Shown in pieces: positions 26,727 to 35,868 of a stretch of 64,000 bases of DNA (position 1 is its first letter; each line of letters starts with the position of its first letter). The stretch lies in assembly GCA_947178445.1 (NCBI GenBank), contig CAMWYJ010000003.1:1-64000 (forward strand). Direction: 5' to 3'. Source of the stretch: an uncultured Clostridium sp. (GTDB lineage: Bacteria; Bacillota; Clostridia; Lachnospirales; Lachnospiraceae). The position numbers and the translations under genes are program-made. Under the pieces are notes generated by a model. The model saw only the letters and a program-made list of their open reading frames with translations, was not told where the DNA came from and ran no database searches.

Positions 26727-27014
26727 ATGTTCGAGAAAAAGGATATCATTTTTAGTGAAACACTAGGTGTCTGCCAGGTGGCAGAGCTTCCCAAGCTGCC
26801 CTCTAAAAATGGTGAACAGATTCCCTACTATGGTTTAGAATCCATTTATGACAAATCCAAAGTTTCCTATATACCGGTCGAACACCACCAGGTTCAGTTA
26901 AGAGAGCTGATTTCCTACGAAGATGCACAAAAACTCCTTAACAATCCACCTGAAAATTTAAATGAACTTTTACGGCAGGAAGCAGAATATGTAATTACAC
27001 ACTCTAAAAAATGA
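26727..27014 (+). CDS. CarD/TRCF-RID-like small protein
   Basis: A 95-aa protein whose first 65 residues (DIIFSETLGVCQVAEL, YYGLESIYDKSKVSYIPVE, VQLRELIS) fit the CarD/CdnL/TRCF RNA-polymerase-interacting domain, a Tudor-like fold. The usual long DNA-binding helical domain of CarD is reduced to about 30 residues, so this is a short form. It follows nrdG by 15 bases with its own GAGAGG ribosome site and is probably cotranscribed with nrdDG. A role in RNA polymerase binding is inferred from the fold only. Confidence 0.75.
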   Translation: MFEKKDIIFSETLGVCQVAELPKLPSKNGEQIPYYGLESIYDKSKVSYIPVEHHQVQLRELISYEDAQKLLNNPPENLNELLRQEAEYVITHSKK

Positions 27015-27264
27015 ACCACCATCTCATTTGCAATCAAAGCAGCCTTCAATGATGATAAAACCCATACTCTACTAAAACCGTGTAAATTCATGCAATACGA
27101 AAGGCAATGAATATCCTTGGTTTTTTATTGGCCGAGGATTTTGCGGCTGCTTCTCTTTTTTCTTTGAAACTTAAACACATTTCCCATACTTTCTTTCTGA
27201 TGAATCAGGTACATTTTATCCGCTGACAGCATATAGTAAAGGAGAAGAAATTTGGAGTAAATAT
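27015..27264. other. Intergenic DNA between the nrd operon and the amidase gene
   Basis: A weak hairpin at about 27109-27136 (ATCCTTGG/CCGAGGAT with a T-rich loop) may end the nrd transcript. Otherwise there is no gene. Confidence 0.3.
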
Positions 27265-28026
27265 ATGCAGCCAACAATCATAATCGATGCCGGTCATGGA
27301 GGATATGACAACGGGGCATCTTATAACGGCAGAAGGGAAAAAGACGACAATTTAAATCTTGCCTTGGCGGTTGGAAAAAAACTGGAGCAGGCTGGTTTCC
27401 CGGTGTTATTTACAAGAACAACAGACATATATCAGAGACCAATTGATAAGGCAGCCATTGCAAATAATAGTAATGGGGATTACTTTGTATCCATTCACAG
27501 AAATGCAAGTCCGAATGCAAATACCTACAGCGGGGTGCAGACATTGGTATTTGACGATTCGGGAGTTCCTGCAAAAATGGCAAGGGCAATTAATGAAGAG
27601 CTTGTAAAGCTCGGGTTTAATGATTTGGGAGTCCCGGAGAGAAGAGATTTGACTGTGCTTCGGAGAACCAGAATGCCTGCCGTTTTGGTGGAAGCCGGAT
27701 TCCTTAACACGGATGCAGATAACGAACGGTTTGATGCCAATTTTGATGCAATTGCCAGTGCCATTGCAAAAGGTATTGAAAATGCAGTCGGAGTGAACCA
27801 GGGAACAACAACAGGTTTTGGCGTTCAGGTTGGGCTGTTCCGGCGTTACGAAAATGCTGAATATTTATTGAATCAACTGCTGGATGAGGGCTACAGTGTA
27901 CAGATCAGAGACTGGAATGGCTACTATGCCGTTGTGGTTGGAAATGAGAGCAGCTTAGAAGGAGCACGGCAGCTTGAGCGTGACCTGCAACAAAAAGGAT
28001 ATGATACGCTAATTGTAAATAATTAG
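27265..28026 (+). CDS. N-acetylmuramoyl-L-alanine amidase with C-terminal SPOR domain
   Basis: Cleaves the amide bond between muramic acid and the peptide stem. The Amidase_3 domain (residues 1-175) has the zinc ligands in DAGHGG, RREKD and SIHRNA, and the catalytic glutamate in LVEAGFLN. A SPOR-like domain (about 185-253; GFGVQVGLFRRYENAEYLLNQL) may target denuded glycan at the septum or spore. No signal peptide is visible, so export is either non-classical or the enzyme acts on release, as with some CwlD/CwlC-like mother-cell enzymes. Plus strand, followed by the deacetylase gene. Confidence 0.9.
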   Translation: MQPTIIIDAGHGGYDNGASYNGRREKDDNLNLALAVGKKLEQAGFPVLFTRTTDIYQRPIDKAAIANNSNGDYFVSIHRNASPNANTYSGVQTLVFDDSGVPAKMARAINEELVKLGFNDLGVPERRDLTVLRRTRMPAVLVEAGFLNTDADNERFDANFDAIASAIAKGIENAVGVNQGTTTGFGVQVGLFRRYENAEYLLNQLLDEGYSVQIRDWNGYYAVVVGNESSLEGARQLERDLQQKGYDTLIVNN

Positions 28027-28185
28027 AATTTGTAACAATTTTTTTAAGAAAACTTAATAAAAAAGGGGATAGTAATCTTCAATGATTGTGCTATACTAAA
28101 GAATAGAAAGCAGTTTACATAACGACAAACTGTATTGATAAGATAAACACACCGGTTTTAACCGTTTATGATAGAGGATAGAAAA

Positions 28186-29151
28186 ATGAATATGCAAAGG
28201 ACAGTACGAAAGATAAGAAGACGCCTGCGCAATATTGGAAAGCACCTGCGCACGTTTGAAAGAAATCTGAAAAAAAAGAATTTTGAAAACAGACACATTT
28301 ATACAATGTATGTAGCAATAGCCACTTTAGTTTGTTTGTTTGCCATCCAGCTTGCACCGGGAAGCGTTTTTCGCAGCTGGTATTACAATCTGATAAACAA
28401 ACCAATTATTAACAAGGAGATACCGTATATGACAAATGATAGAAACGAACAAGAAATGAAAAAAGGTACTTTTTTGACACATTATCGATATGCTGCGTTT
28501 GGAGCAACCAATCCGGAGGAAATAGATCCAAATGCACCGATGATTGCCTTTACCTTTGATGATGGTCCAAATCCAGATTATACACAGCGTATTTTAAATA
28601 CATTAACTGCCAATTACTCGCATGCGACCTTTTTTGTGGTAGGTCCAAACGCAGAGAATTATACAGAAACGTTAAAAGCGATTTCCCTCGCAGGATGTGA
28701 GATTGGAAATCATACCTACAACCATAAGGATTTAACAACAATGACATCTGCGGAAGTTGAGGAGCAAATCGAAAAGGTGAACCGGGCCGTAAAGAAGGCA
28801 ACAGGAGAGAATACAACAGTAATACGGCCGCCATATGGCGCATTTAATGATGATGTGTTAGCACAGCTCAATGAGCCGGTTATCTTATGGGATTTAGATA
28901 CAGAGGACTGGGATAGCCGGAATGCCCAAAAAGTGGTCGAGAAGGTGCTTGACACAGTAAAAGACGGAGATATTGTATTGATGCATGATATTTATGATTC
29001 AACAGCAGAGGCGGTTGAAATTTTGGTTCCTAACTTGAAGGAACGAGGATATCAGATTGTATCGGTAAGTGAATTGGCAAAATATAAGGGCAAGCAGCTA
29101 GAGCTTGGCAAAGCATATGGGGAAATCGATAGACCAGTCAAAGACGAATAA
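28186..29151 (+). CDS. Membrane-anchored polysaccharide deacetylase (NodB family)
   Basis: A 321-aa protein with a very basic N-terminus, one membrane segment (about residues 42-62) and an external NodB domain. Its motifs are TFDDGP (catalytic Asp and zinc Asp), NHTYNH (zinc His pair), RPPYG and LMHD. It probably deacetylates peptidoglycan or another cell-wall glycan. I chose ATG at 28186, because AGAGGAT precedes it with good spacing; the upstream in-frame ATG lacks one. It lies between the amidase and dut genes on the plus strand. Confidence 0.9.
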   Translation: MNMQRTVRKIRRRLRNIGKHLRTFERNLKKKNFENRHIYTMYVAIATLVCLFAIQLAPGSVFRSWYYNLINKPIINKEIPYMTNDRNEQEMKKGTFLTHYRYAAFGATNPEEIDPNAPMIAFTFDDGPNPDYTQRILNTLTANYSHATFFVVGPNAENYTETLKAISLAGCEIGNHTYNHKDLTTMTSAEVEEQIEKVNRAVKKATGENTTVIRPPYGAFNDDVLAQLNEPVILWDLDTEDWDSRNAQKVVEKVLDTVKDGDIVLMHDIYDSTAEAVEILVPNLKERGYQIVSVSELAKYKGKQLELGKAYGEIDRPVKDE

Positions 29152-29282
29152 GGCTTGAAAAGACCCTTACAGAATGCTAAAATTGCAAAGATGCAGAAAA
29201 GACTATACGGAATGCATCTGTATCCGTATAAGAATATGTACTTAAATACTTAAAACAGATGAATGCGAAAGGATAAAAATAT

Positions 29283-29729
29283 ATGTTGAATGCGAATGTA
29301 CCAATTAAAAAACTTCATGAACATGCAATGCTTCCAACTTATGGTTCCGCATATGCAGCAGGCGCAGATTTATATGCATGTGTAGAAGAATCCGTAAGTT
29401 TTGCACCGGGGGAGACGAAACTTATACCGACAGGACTTGCTATGGAGATACCAGCAGGCTATGCAGGACTTATCTATGCGAGAAGCGGTCTGGCCTCCAA
29501 AAAAGGTCTGGCACCAGCAAACAAGGTTGGTGTTGTGGACGCAGATTATAGAGGCGAGGTTATGGTTGCACTTCATAACCATAGTAATATTGAAGTTTTC
29601 ATAGAACCAAAGGAGCGGATTGCACAACTTGTTATTACACCATATCTGACTGCACATTTTGAGGAAACTGACGAACTCAGCGATACCGTGCGTGGAGCAG
29701 GCGGATTCGGCTCTACAGGAACCAAATGA
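29283..29729 (+). CDS. dut: dUTP diphosphatase
   Basis: Hydrolyses dUTP to dUMP, keeping uracil out of DNA and feeding dTMP synthesis. All five trimeric dUTPase motifs are present: AGADLYA, RSGLA, GVVDADYRGEV, ERIAQLV and the C-terminal RGAGGFGSTG arm. The 148 aa are full length. It faces metY across a shared bidirectional terminator. Confidence 0.96.
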   Translation: MLNANVPIKKLHEHAMLPTYGSAYAAGADLYACVEESVSFAPGETKLIPTGLAMEIPAGYAGLIYARSGLASKKGLAPANKVGVVDADYRGEVMVALHNHSNIEVFIEPKERIAQLVITPYLTAHFEETDELSDTVRGAGGFGSTGTK

Positions 29730-29776
29730 AAACATAGTATGCATTCTGCTACAATTCCTTCAATATCCATATACAA

Positions 29777-29813
29777 ATTACGGAAAGATATCACTTCAAT
29801 ATCTCTCCGTAAT
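29777..29813. terminator. Bidirectional terminator between dut and metY
   Basis: A 15-bp stem with one mismatch (ATTACGGAAAGATAT against ATATCTCTCCGTAAT, 7-base loop) has TTTTG on the plus side and AATTTG on the minus side. It sits midway between the two convergent stops. Confidence 0.8.
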
Positions 29814-29886
29814 TTTGTTCCTGTTCAACTGTCCTGCCGGTTTATCCGGTACTCCTGATGTCTAATTTCTCTAATTATAAGTATAT

Positions 29887-31200
29887 TTATTCCGCTACAG
29901 CCTTAAATGCTTCTTCTAAATCCTGAATAATATCATCCACATGCTCTGTTCCGATTGATAAGCGGATTGTATTTGGCTTGATACCCTGATCTAAGAGCTC
30001 AGCCTCTGTAAGCTGGGCATGAGTAGTAGATGCCGGATGAATTACCAGGGATTTCACATCTGCCACATTAGCCAAAAGGGAAAACAGCTCCAGATTGTCA
30101 ATAAATTTCTTTGCTGTATTGTCATCTCCCTTGATTTCAAAGGTGAAAATCGAGCCACCACCATTTGGAAAATATTTTTTGTATAATTCCTGCTGTACTG
30201 CATCTTCTGAAACAGATGGATGATGCACCTTTTCCACCAGCGGATGATCCTTGAGATATTTTACTACTTTCAGCGCATTTTCTACATGGCGTTCCACACG
30301 CAGGGATAACGTCTCAAGACCCTGCAGAAAGAAAAATGCATGGAACGGCGAAAGCGTTGCTCCCGTGTCACGAAGCAAAATCGCACGGATTTTTGTCACA
30401 AATGCGGCAGCTCCTACATCTTTCACAAAGCTTACACCATGATAACTTGGATTTGGTTTTACAAGATCCTCAAATTTGCCCGATGCTTCCCAGTCAAACT
30501 TACCGCTATCAACAATGACACCACCTATTGTTGTTCCATGTCCTCCAATAAATTTTGTTGCAGAATGTACAACAATATCTGCACCGTATTCAATCGGTCT
30601 TACAAGATATGGTGTCGCAAAGGTATTATCTACAACAAGTGGAATTTTCGCATCATGTGCAATCTTTGCAATGCTTTCAATATCTACCACATCTGAGTTC
30701 GGATTACCCAGTGTTTCAATGAAGATTGCCTTGGTATTATCCTGAATCGCCGCCTTAACCGCCTGTTCATCGAAAATGTCAACAAATGTAGTAGTCACGC
30801 CATAATCAACCAGCGTATGCGCCAGCAAGTTATATGTACCGCCATAAATATTCTTTGCTGCTACAATATGATCACCATTTTTTGCAAGATTTTCAATGGT
30901 ATACGCAATTGCCGCAGCGCCACTGGCTACTGAAAGAGCGGCTACTCCTCCCTCTAAAGCGGCAATCCTTTGTTCAAACACATCCTGTGTTGGATTCGTG
31001 AGACGTCCATATATGTTTCCTGCATCCGCAAGACCAAATCTTGCTGCTGCGTGGTCACAGTTCTTAAAAACAAAAGAAGATGACTGATAAATCGGAACTG
31101 CTCTTGCATCTGTAACAGGATCTGGTGTCTCCTGTCCTACATGTAGCTGTAATGTTTCAAATTTTAATGTTCTGTCTTTTCTCTCAATTTTCTTACCCAT
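29887..31200 (-). CDS. metY: O-acetylhomoserine sulfhydrylase
   Basis: A PLP enzyme making homocysteine (or, in relatives, cysteine) from O-acetylhomoserine and sulfide. The start FETLQLHVGQETPDPVTDAR, YGRLTNPT, and the PLP lysine in HSATKFIGGHGT mark the Cys/Met metabolism family. The roughly 435-aa size and long insertion favour MetY over cystathionine enzymes (about 380-400 aa). AGAAGGGAGATA precedes the ATG. A strong promoter lies about 55 bases upstream; no SAM riboswitch is apparent in the short leader. Confidence 0.93.
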   Translation of the reverse strand: MGKKIERKDRTLKFETLQLHVGQETPDPVTDARAVPIYQSSSFVFKNCDHAAARFGLADAGNIYGRLTNPTQDVFEQRIAALEGGVAALSVASGAAAIAYTIENLAKNGDHIVAAKNIYGGTYNLLAHTLVDYGVTTTFVDIFDEQAVKAAIQDNTKAIFIETLGNPNSDVVDIESIAKIAHDAKIPLVVDNTFATPYLVRPIEYGADIVVHSATKFIGGHGTTIGGVIVDSGKFDWEASGKFEDLVKPNPSYHGVSFVKDVGAAAFVTKIRAILLRDTGATLSPFHAFFFLQGLETLSLRVERHVENALKVVKYLKDHPLVEKVHHPSVSEDAVQQELYKKYFPNGGGSIFTFEIKGDDNTAKKFIDNLELFSLLANVADVKSLVIHPASTTHAQLTEAELLDQGIKPNTIRLSIGTEHVDDIIQDLEEAFKAVAE

Positions 31201-31252
31201 TTTTTATCTCCCTTCTATTTCACATTTATCTGCTAGGATTAATATGTTTATT

Positions 31253-31281
31253 AATATACACCCTATTTCCTACTATGTCAA
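31253..31281 (-). promoter_or_regulatory. Sigma-A promoter for metY with downstream direct repeat
   Basis: TTGACA (31276-31281), a 17-base spacer, and TATATT (31253-31258) on the minus strand. A TATTAAT direct repeat spans the -10 and the next 15 bases, which could be an operator for a sulfur regulator; that is a guess. Confidence 0.75.
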
Positions 31282-31355
31282 TATGTTTTATATTATTTTT
31301 TACAACAAACTGTTTTCTGTTCATCAGACCAGTAAAATTCTATAAAGGGATTACA

Positions 31356-31829
31356 CTAATATCCTTCCTTTCTCCGCTCTAATCGGTTCTTCTTCCGAAG
31401 CAGTGCGCCTTCCCATTCTGCCCTCTGACTTTCCGTTTCAACCAAAAGCGGTGGAACTGCCGTTTTATGATTCTCTTCATCCATCGCCACCATTACAAAA
31501 TATGCTCGATTTATGGGTCTTCTTATCCCTTTTATATCCTCAACATAGGTATCAATCCTTACCTCAAGGGAAGTATTCCCTGTATAGGTAACATATCCTA
31601 TCAGCACCAGAATATCATTTACATAGGCACCAGCCTTAAAATTCAGATTGTCGATTGCCACTGTTGCCACCCAGGGTGTCTGGCAATGCCTTTTTGCCAC
31701 AATGCCGGCAAGCTCATCTATCATCTGTAACAGTGCCCCGCCAAACAGCCTGCCACTGCCATTGATATCTCTTGGGTGTACAATCTGTACCTTCTCCGTT
31801 TTGGAAAAATCCACATTTCTTCCTTCCAT
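31356..31829 (-). CDS. Hotdog-fold acyl-CoA thioesterase
   Basis: A 157-aa protein of the YciA/BACH type. The N-terminal HPRDINGSGRLFGGALLQMIDELAG contains the conserved asparagine/glycine and the catalytic acidic residue of the hotdog helix; this motif spans residues 18-42. The second part (VNDILVLIGYVTYTGNTSLEV) forms the sheet. It hydrolyses acyl-CoA; chain-length preference cannot be read. ATG at 31829. It lies upstream of metY on the same strand, 155 bases away. Confidence 0.9.
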   Translation of the reverse strand: MEGRNVDFSKTEKVQIVHPRDINGSGRLFGGALLQMIDELAGIVAKRHCQTPWVATVAIDNLNFKAGAYVNDILVLIGYVTYTGNTSLEVRIDTYVEDIKGIRRPINRAYFVMVAMDEENHKTAVPPLLVETESQRAEWEGALLRKKNRLERRKEGY

Positions 31830-32068
31830 AAATCCTTACCTTTCCTTTTTTCAATCCAATATCTCTTCTAACCGTTTCTTTACCTGTTTTTCTGGTTCAC
31901 CGATTAGTGTGTAGCATATCTTCTGCCACCAATGTCAATTCAGCATCATGTTGCTTTCTTATTCATTTTAACAAAAACTCTGTTGAAAACCAATAAATTT
32001 TTGGTGCCCGTAAATGTTACATAAATGATATCAATATACTAAATGGGATTTATATTTTTCGAATTTAG
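31830..32068. other. Intergenic DNA upstream of the thioesterase gene
   Basis: AT-rich, with no ORF with coding character. It presumably holds the thioesterase promoter; none stands out. Confidence 0.3.
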
Positions 32069-32191
32069 CACCGTTATAAACGACAAGCAGGGCAAGACAA
32101 TATTATAGAAAAACAAAAAGAATTGAGAAAAGATGTCAAAATGTTAGATGATAAAGTAACAGATCCTTATCAACTCGCTCTTGATGCATAG
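32069..32191 (+). pseudogene. Orphan coding-like fragment of unknown origin
   Basis: Forty codons without a start, after an in-frame TAG, read HRYKRQAGQDNIIEKQKELR then KDVKMLDDKVTDPYQLALDA, and end at TAG. The composition is helical and protein-like, unlike the surrounding AT-rich DNA. I cannot name the family. It may be the tail of a lost mobile-element or regulator gene. Confidence 0.3.
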
Positions 32192-32236
32192 GGAACAGGC
32201 ACAGAAATAAAAATTGGTTAGAAGAAACCATGTGAT

Positions 32237-32287
32237 GCTGCCGCATTAAATATACCTTCATAGAATGCCTAAACTCAATGCGGCAGC
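32237..32287. repeat. Perfect 11-bp inverted repeat with a 29-base loop
   Basis: GCTGCCGCATT (32237-32247) and AATGCGGCAGC (32277-32287), GC-rich in AT-rich DNA, lie directly after the orphan fragment. On the plus strand CTTTCTGCTTCTTTCC follows, so it may be the former terminator of that gene; neither strand has a strong T-run. Confidence 0.5.
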
Positions 32288-32328
32288 CTTTCTGCTTCTT
32301 TCCCGAATAAAAATATAATACCGTTCAA

Positions 32329-32646
32329 TTAAAGCAGTTCTTTTATCTTCAGTGCCTTATCAATATTTCCCTCTACTTTTAATTTACCCAGTGTAAATGC
32401 TGCAACCGGATCCAACTTTCCAGCAATGATCTTAAACAGATTATCAGCTGAACAAATAAATAATGCATCTCTGTCATAATACTCATATGGCTCAATCGAA
32501 AGTTTTCCATCCTTGACCTCTGCGTAAAAAGAACCTTCTCCCTCACCAGTAATGTTAAACTGGTATGCCAGATGTTCATTTACTTTGCTGACATCTGTGT
32601 CTTTAAACTGTTTCTTAAACTTTTCAAATACTTCTTCGTAGGTCAT
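32329..32646 (-). CDS. SCP2 sterol-binding-domain protein
   Basis: A 105-aa single SCP2 domain. It has an amphipathic N-terminal helix, a central sheet (YAEVKDGKLSIEPYEYYDRDALFICS) and the family C-terminal pattern in which AGKLDPVAAFTLGKLKVEG precedes a final helix. SCP2 proteins bind lipids or acyl-CoA in a hydrophobic tunnel; the ligand here is unknown. GGAGG lies before the ATG. It is alone between the orphan fragment and the polyphosphate kinase gene. Confidence 0.88.
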   Translation of the reverse strand: MTYEEVFEKFKKQFKDTDVSKVNEHLAYQFNITGEGEGSFYAEVKDGKLSIEPYEYYDRDALFICSADNLFKIIAGKLDPVAAFTLGKLKVEGNIDKALKIKELL

Positions 32647-32802
32647 GCTATCCTACCTCCTTTGCTTCCTTTTCCACAAGCAAGTAATAATCTTTTTCTT
32701 TCACTGCATTGTGTAAACAACATTTTTAACGTAACCGTCTATTATTTTATCACACTTATGCGACAGTTACAATGTATATTATTCGACAATTTCTTTAAAA
32801 TA

Positions 32803-34269
32803 CTATAACCGCTTTTCAATTTCTTTGATAACTGTTTTAAGTGCTTTAATCCTTGCATAATACTTATCATTCGACTCCAATACATGCCACGGTGCAAATG
32901 CCGTATTTGTTTTTTGCAGCATCTCATCCACCGCCTCTTCATACAAATCCCATTTCTCCCGGTTTCGCCAGTCTTCTTCTGTAATCTTCCACTGTTTCTC
33001 TGGTGTATTTTGGCGGAGCGTAAAACGTTCTAGCTGCGTATCTTTATCAATCTGCACCCAGAACTTTATCACAATTGCGCCCCAATCAGCCAGTTCCTTC
33101 TCAAATTCATTAATTTCATTATATGCTCGCTGCCAATCATTTTCACCACAAAATCCCTCCAGCCGCTCTACCATGACACGCCCATACCATGTACGGTCGA
33201 AAATAGCAATATGACCATCCTTTGGAAGCCGATTCCAGAATCTCCACAAATAATGTCTCGCTTTTTCATGCGGCTCCGGGCTGGCAATTGGATGCACCTC
33301 ATAGCCTCTCGGGTCAAGGGCTGCTGCGATACGCTTGATATTGCCACCCTTTCCCGCTGCATCCCAGCCCTCATAGGCAATGATAACCGGTATCTTTTTC
33401 CGGTACAGCTCATTGTGAAGCTTATGAAGCTTTTTCTGGCAATCCTTTAACTGTTTTCTGTACTCTTCTTCCGTAAGTTGCTGTTCTAACGGAATATCCT
33501 TCAACCTGGGAATTTCCATAAGAGGGAAGGTATTCTGGAGTAATGGCACAGCCTTTGACTGGTTCATCAATGCCGTATCGATTCCACGGATTAAAAATTC
33601 CATCATCTGTACCTGCGCCCATTTTTTGCTCTTAGAGTCAATCAGATACCACGGTGCAGCAGGCTGGTTTGTATCCTCTAAATACTGGTCATACACCTTC
33701 ATACATTTATCATAATTTTCATTCTGCCATAAATCAGCTTTTGAAACCCGCCATTTCGTGCTCTTATCTGCTAATAAAACATTTAAACGCCTTCTCTGTT
33801 CCCTCACATCAATATGGAAAAAAAATTTCATTACCAGATACCCATTATCCGTAAGCTGGCGTTCAAACCGTTTTACACTTGTGATACGTTCTCTATACTG
33901 CTTCTCCCCTAAATCCCCCTTCAAATATCTCTCCGTCACCTCATCCATCCAGCCGCCTTCAAAAAACATAAATTTCCCTGCTTCCGGTATTTTTATAAAA
34001 TGCCGGCATAAAAATGGTTTTCTCTGCTCCTCTTTCGTTGGCTCCTTCATAACCGCTACCTTGAAAAATCTTGGATCCATATTTCGAATTACTCTTCCCA
34101 ACACACTGCCTTTCCCTGCAGCATCCCATCCTTCCAACACCACAAGTACCGGAAGTTTCTTCTCTTTTATGGCAATCTGCCGTGCAGCAAGATTCTCCTT
34201 TGCATTCTCAAGACGCCGTTCTAACTCCTCCTTAGATGGTATTTTCTCTTTACTCCACTCCTTTAACAT
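32803..34269 (-). CDS. Two-domain polyphosphate kinase 2 (polyphosphate:AMP phosphotransferase type)
   Basis: A 488-aa protein with two tandem PPK2 domains. The first (about residues 20-240) has Walker A EGWDAAGKGS, and the second (about 265-488) has EGWDAAGKGG and a lid module ending in FDRTWYGRVMVERLEGF. Two-domain PPK2 (class II, PAP) uses polyphosphate to convert AMP to ADP. In the first domain the second motif reads FFEGGWMD in place of FDRSWY, the usual sign that only the second domain is catalytic. ATG at 34269 follows GGAGAGGG. Confidence 0.92.
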   Translation of the reverse strand: MLKEWSKEKIPSKEELERRLENAKENLAARQIAIKEKKLPVLVVLEGWDAAGKGSVLGRVIRNMDPRFFKVAVMKEPTKEEQRKPFLCRHFIKIPEAGKFMFFEGGWMDEVTERYLKGDLGEKQYRERITSVKRFERQLTDNGYLVMKFFFHIDVREQRRRLNVLLADKSTKWRVSKADLWQNENYDKCMKVYDQYLEDTNQPAAPWYLIDSKSKKWAQVQMMEFLIRGIDTALMNQSKAVPLLQNTFPLMEIPRLKDIPLEQQLTEEEYRKQLKDCQKKLHKLHNELYRKKIPVIIAYEGWDAAGKGGNIKRIAAALDPRGYEVHPIASPEPHEKARHYLWRFWNRLPKDGHIAIFDRTWYGRVMVERLEGFCGENDWQRAYNEINEFEKELADWGAIVIKFWVQIDKDTQLERFTLRQNTPEKQWKITEEDWRNREKWDLYEEAVDEMLQKTNTAFAPWHVLESNDKYYARIKALKTVIKEIEKRL

Positions 34270-34389
34270 GCGCACCCTCTCCTTTCCCTGGCAATGACGA
34301 ATCCGTCAACAATCTATACCTGCAAACAGCCACGATTTTTGTTTTATGCGTAGCATCCAAAGCAACCGCAGCACCGAAACACAGCTTTG

Positions 34390-35850
34390 TTATCTCCTCT
34401 TCCACGCATGCCTTGAAAATAGTATCAGCATCGGGAAGATTTCCAGTCTTCCTGCAAGCATATCCACAATCAGAACAATCTTGGATATTACACCATATAC
34501 AGAATAATTGCAGGTAGGTCCCACTGCATCAAGCCCCGGACCAATGTTGTTAAAACATGAAATTACCGCTGTCACATTCGTTGTAACACTCAAACCGTCT
34601 AAGGATATCACAATAAAGCTAAATAATATAATAAATACATATGCTGCAAGATACGCATTTGTATTATCAATCACCCGCTCACTTACCACCTGTCCGTTGT
34701 TTCGCACAACAGATACCTTTTGTGGATTCAGTACCTGACGGATATTTCTTCGAAGACTCTTCATCAGCAGAAGAAGCCTGCCACATTTTAGCCCTCCTCC
34801 TGTACTTCCTGCACAGGCACCAATCACCATTAAAAATATCAATATAGCCTTAGAAAAGCTCGGCCACTGATCAAAATCAGTGGTTGCAAAACCCGTGGTT
34901 GTAATGATGCTTGCCACCTGAAATGCACTGTGGCGTAATGTTTCCCCAAAGGTCTTCATTCCTGCCATCCCTCTTGCATTCCATGCAATCAGACCGATGC
35001 TTCCCACGATCACGCCAAAATAAAGCCTCAGTTCCTGATCACAGAAAACAGCCCTAAACTGTTTTAACAGCAGCAGATAATAACAGCTGAAATTCACGCC
35101 AAACAATATCATAAACACAGTACATACATTTTGGATATATGGGCTGTAACTTGCCATACTGTCATTCTTGATACCAAAACCACCCGTTCCCGCTGTTCCA
35201 AGGGCAGTGCACACAGCATCAAAGACCGGCATATGTCCAAATAGTAGAAAAACAAAATTTAAAATAGTCAATAAAATGTACATGCAGTAAAGAATTTTAG
35301 CAGTCTTTCCCATTCTTGGAACAAGCTTTCCAACATTCGGTCCCGGGCTCTCTGCGCGAAGCAGGTGCATGGTAAACCCATTACTCTTTCCACCAACCGG
35401 TACGACTGCCAGTAAAAATACCAAAACACCCATACCGCCCAGCCAGTGGCTGAAACTTCTCCAATACAGAAGCCCTTTCGAAAGTGCTTCTACATTCGAC
35501 AAGATAGATGCCCCTGTCGTAGTAAAACCCGATACCATCTCAAACAGTGCATCAATGTAACTTGAAATTTCCTTTGAGAAATAAAACGGCAGGCAGCCAA
35601 GCAGTGACATAATAATCCAACTCATTCCCACACAGACAAGACCTTCTCTGGCATAAAACTTTTTCCTGGCATTCTTACAGATTGTAAATGTAACACCTGC
35701 CACCACTGCAATAATAAAAATTGTATACGCAAATGCCTTTGCTGCAATCCATTCTTTATTGTAGAAACTAATGAAAAGTGCTGGGAGCATAAATACTCCC
35801 TCCACTAACAAAATCTGGGAAAGCAGACGGCCCATCATTTTATAATTCAT
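34390..35850 (-). CDS. trkH: Trk/Ktr potassium uptake membrane subunit
   Basis: A 486-aa channel subunit with about ten helices and four P-loop repeats (SGFTTTGASI, GTAGTGGFG, TTTGFATTDFDQ and the last one, CFNNIGPGLD). It forms the potassium pathway gated by the cytosolic TrkA ring. trkA lies immediately upstream, 18 bases away on the same strand, so the two are cotranscribed. Since c-di-AMP commonly inhibits such systems through RCK_C domains, the cdaA product is a plausible regulator. Confidence 0.94.
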   Translation of the reverse strand: MNYKMMGRLLSQILLVEGVFMLPALFISFYNKEWIAAKAFAYTIFIIAVVAGVTFTICKNARKKFYAREGLVCVGMSWIIMSLLGCLPFYFSKEISSYIDALFEMVSGFTTTGASILSNVEALSKGLLYWRSFSHWLGGMGVLVFLLAVVPVGGKSNGFTMHLLRAESPGPNVGKLVPRMGKTAKILYCMYILLTILNFVFLLFGHMPVFDAVCTALGTAGTGGFGIKNDSMASYSPYIQNVCTVFMILFGVNFSCYYLLLLKQFRAVFCDQELRLYFGVIVGSIGLIAWNARGMAGMKTFGETLRHSAFQVASIITTTGFATTDFDQWPSFSKAILIFLMVIGACAGSTGGGLKCGRLLLLMKSLRRNIRQVLNPQKVSVVRNNGQVVSERVIDNTNAYLAAYVFIILFSFIVISLDGLSVTTNVTAVISCFNNIGPGLDAVGPTCNYSVYGVISKIVLIVDMLAGRLEIFPMLILFSRHAWKRR

Positions 35851-35868
35851 AAGTATCCGCCCCCATTC

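Noticed and set aside
31201-31355. SAM riboswitch upstream of metY
   Set aside because: The leader between the promoter and the start is only about 45 bases, too short for a SAM riboswitch and a terminator.
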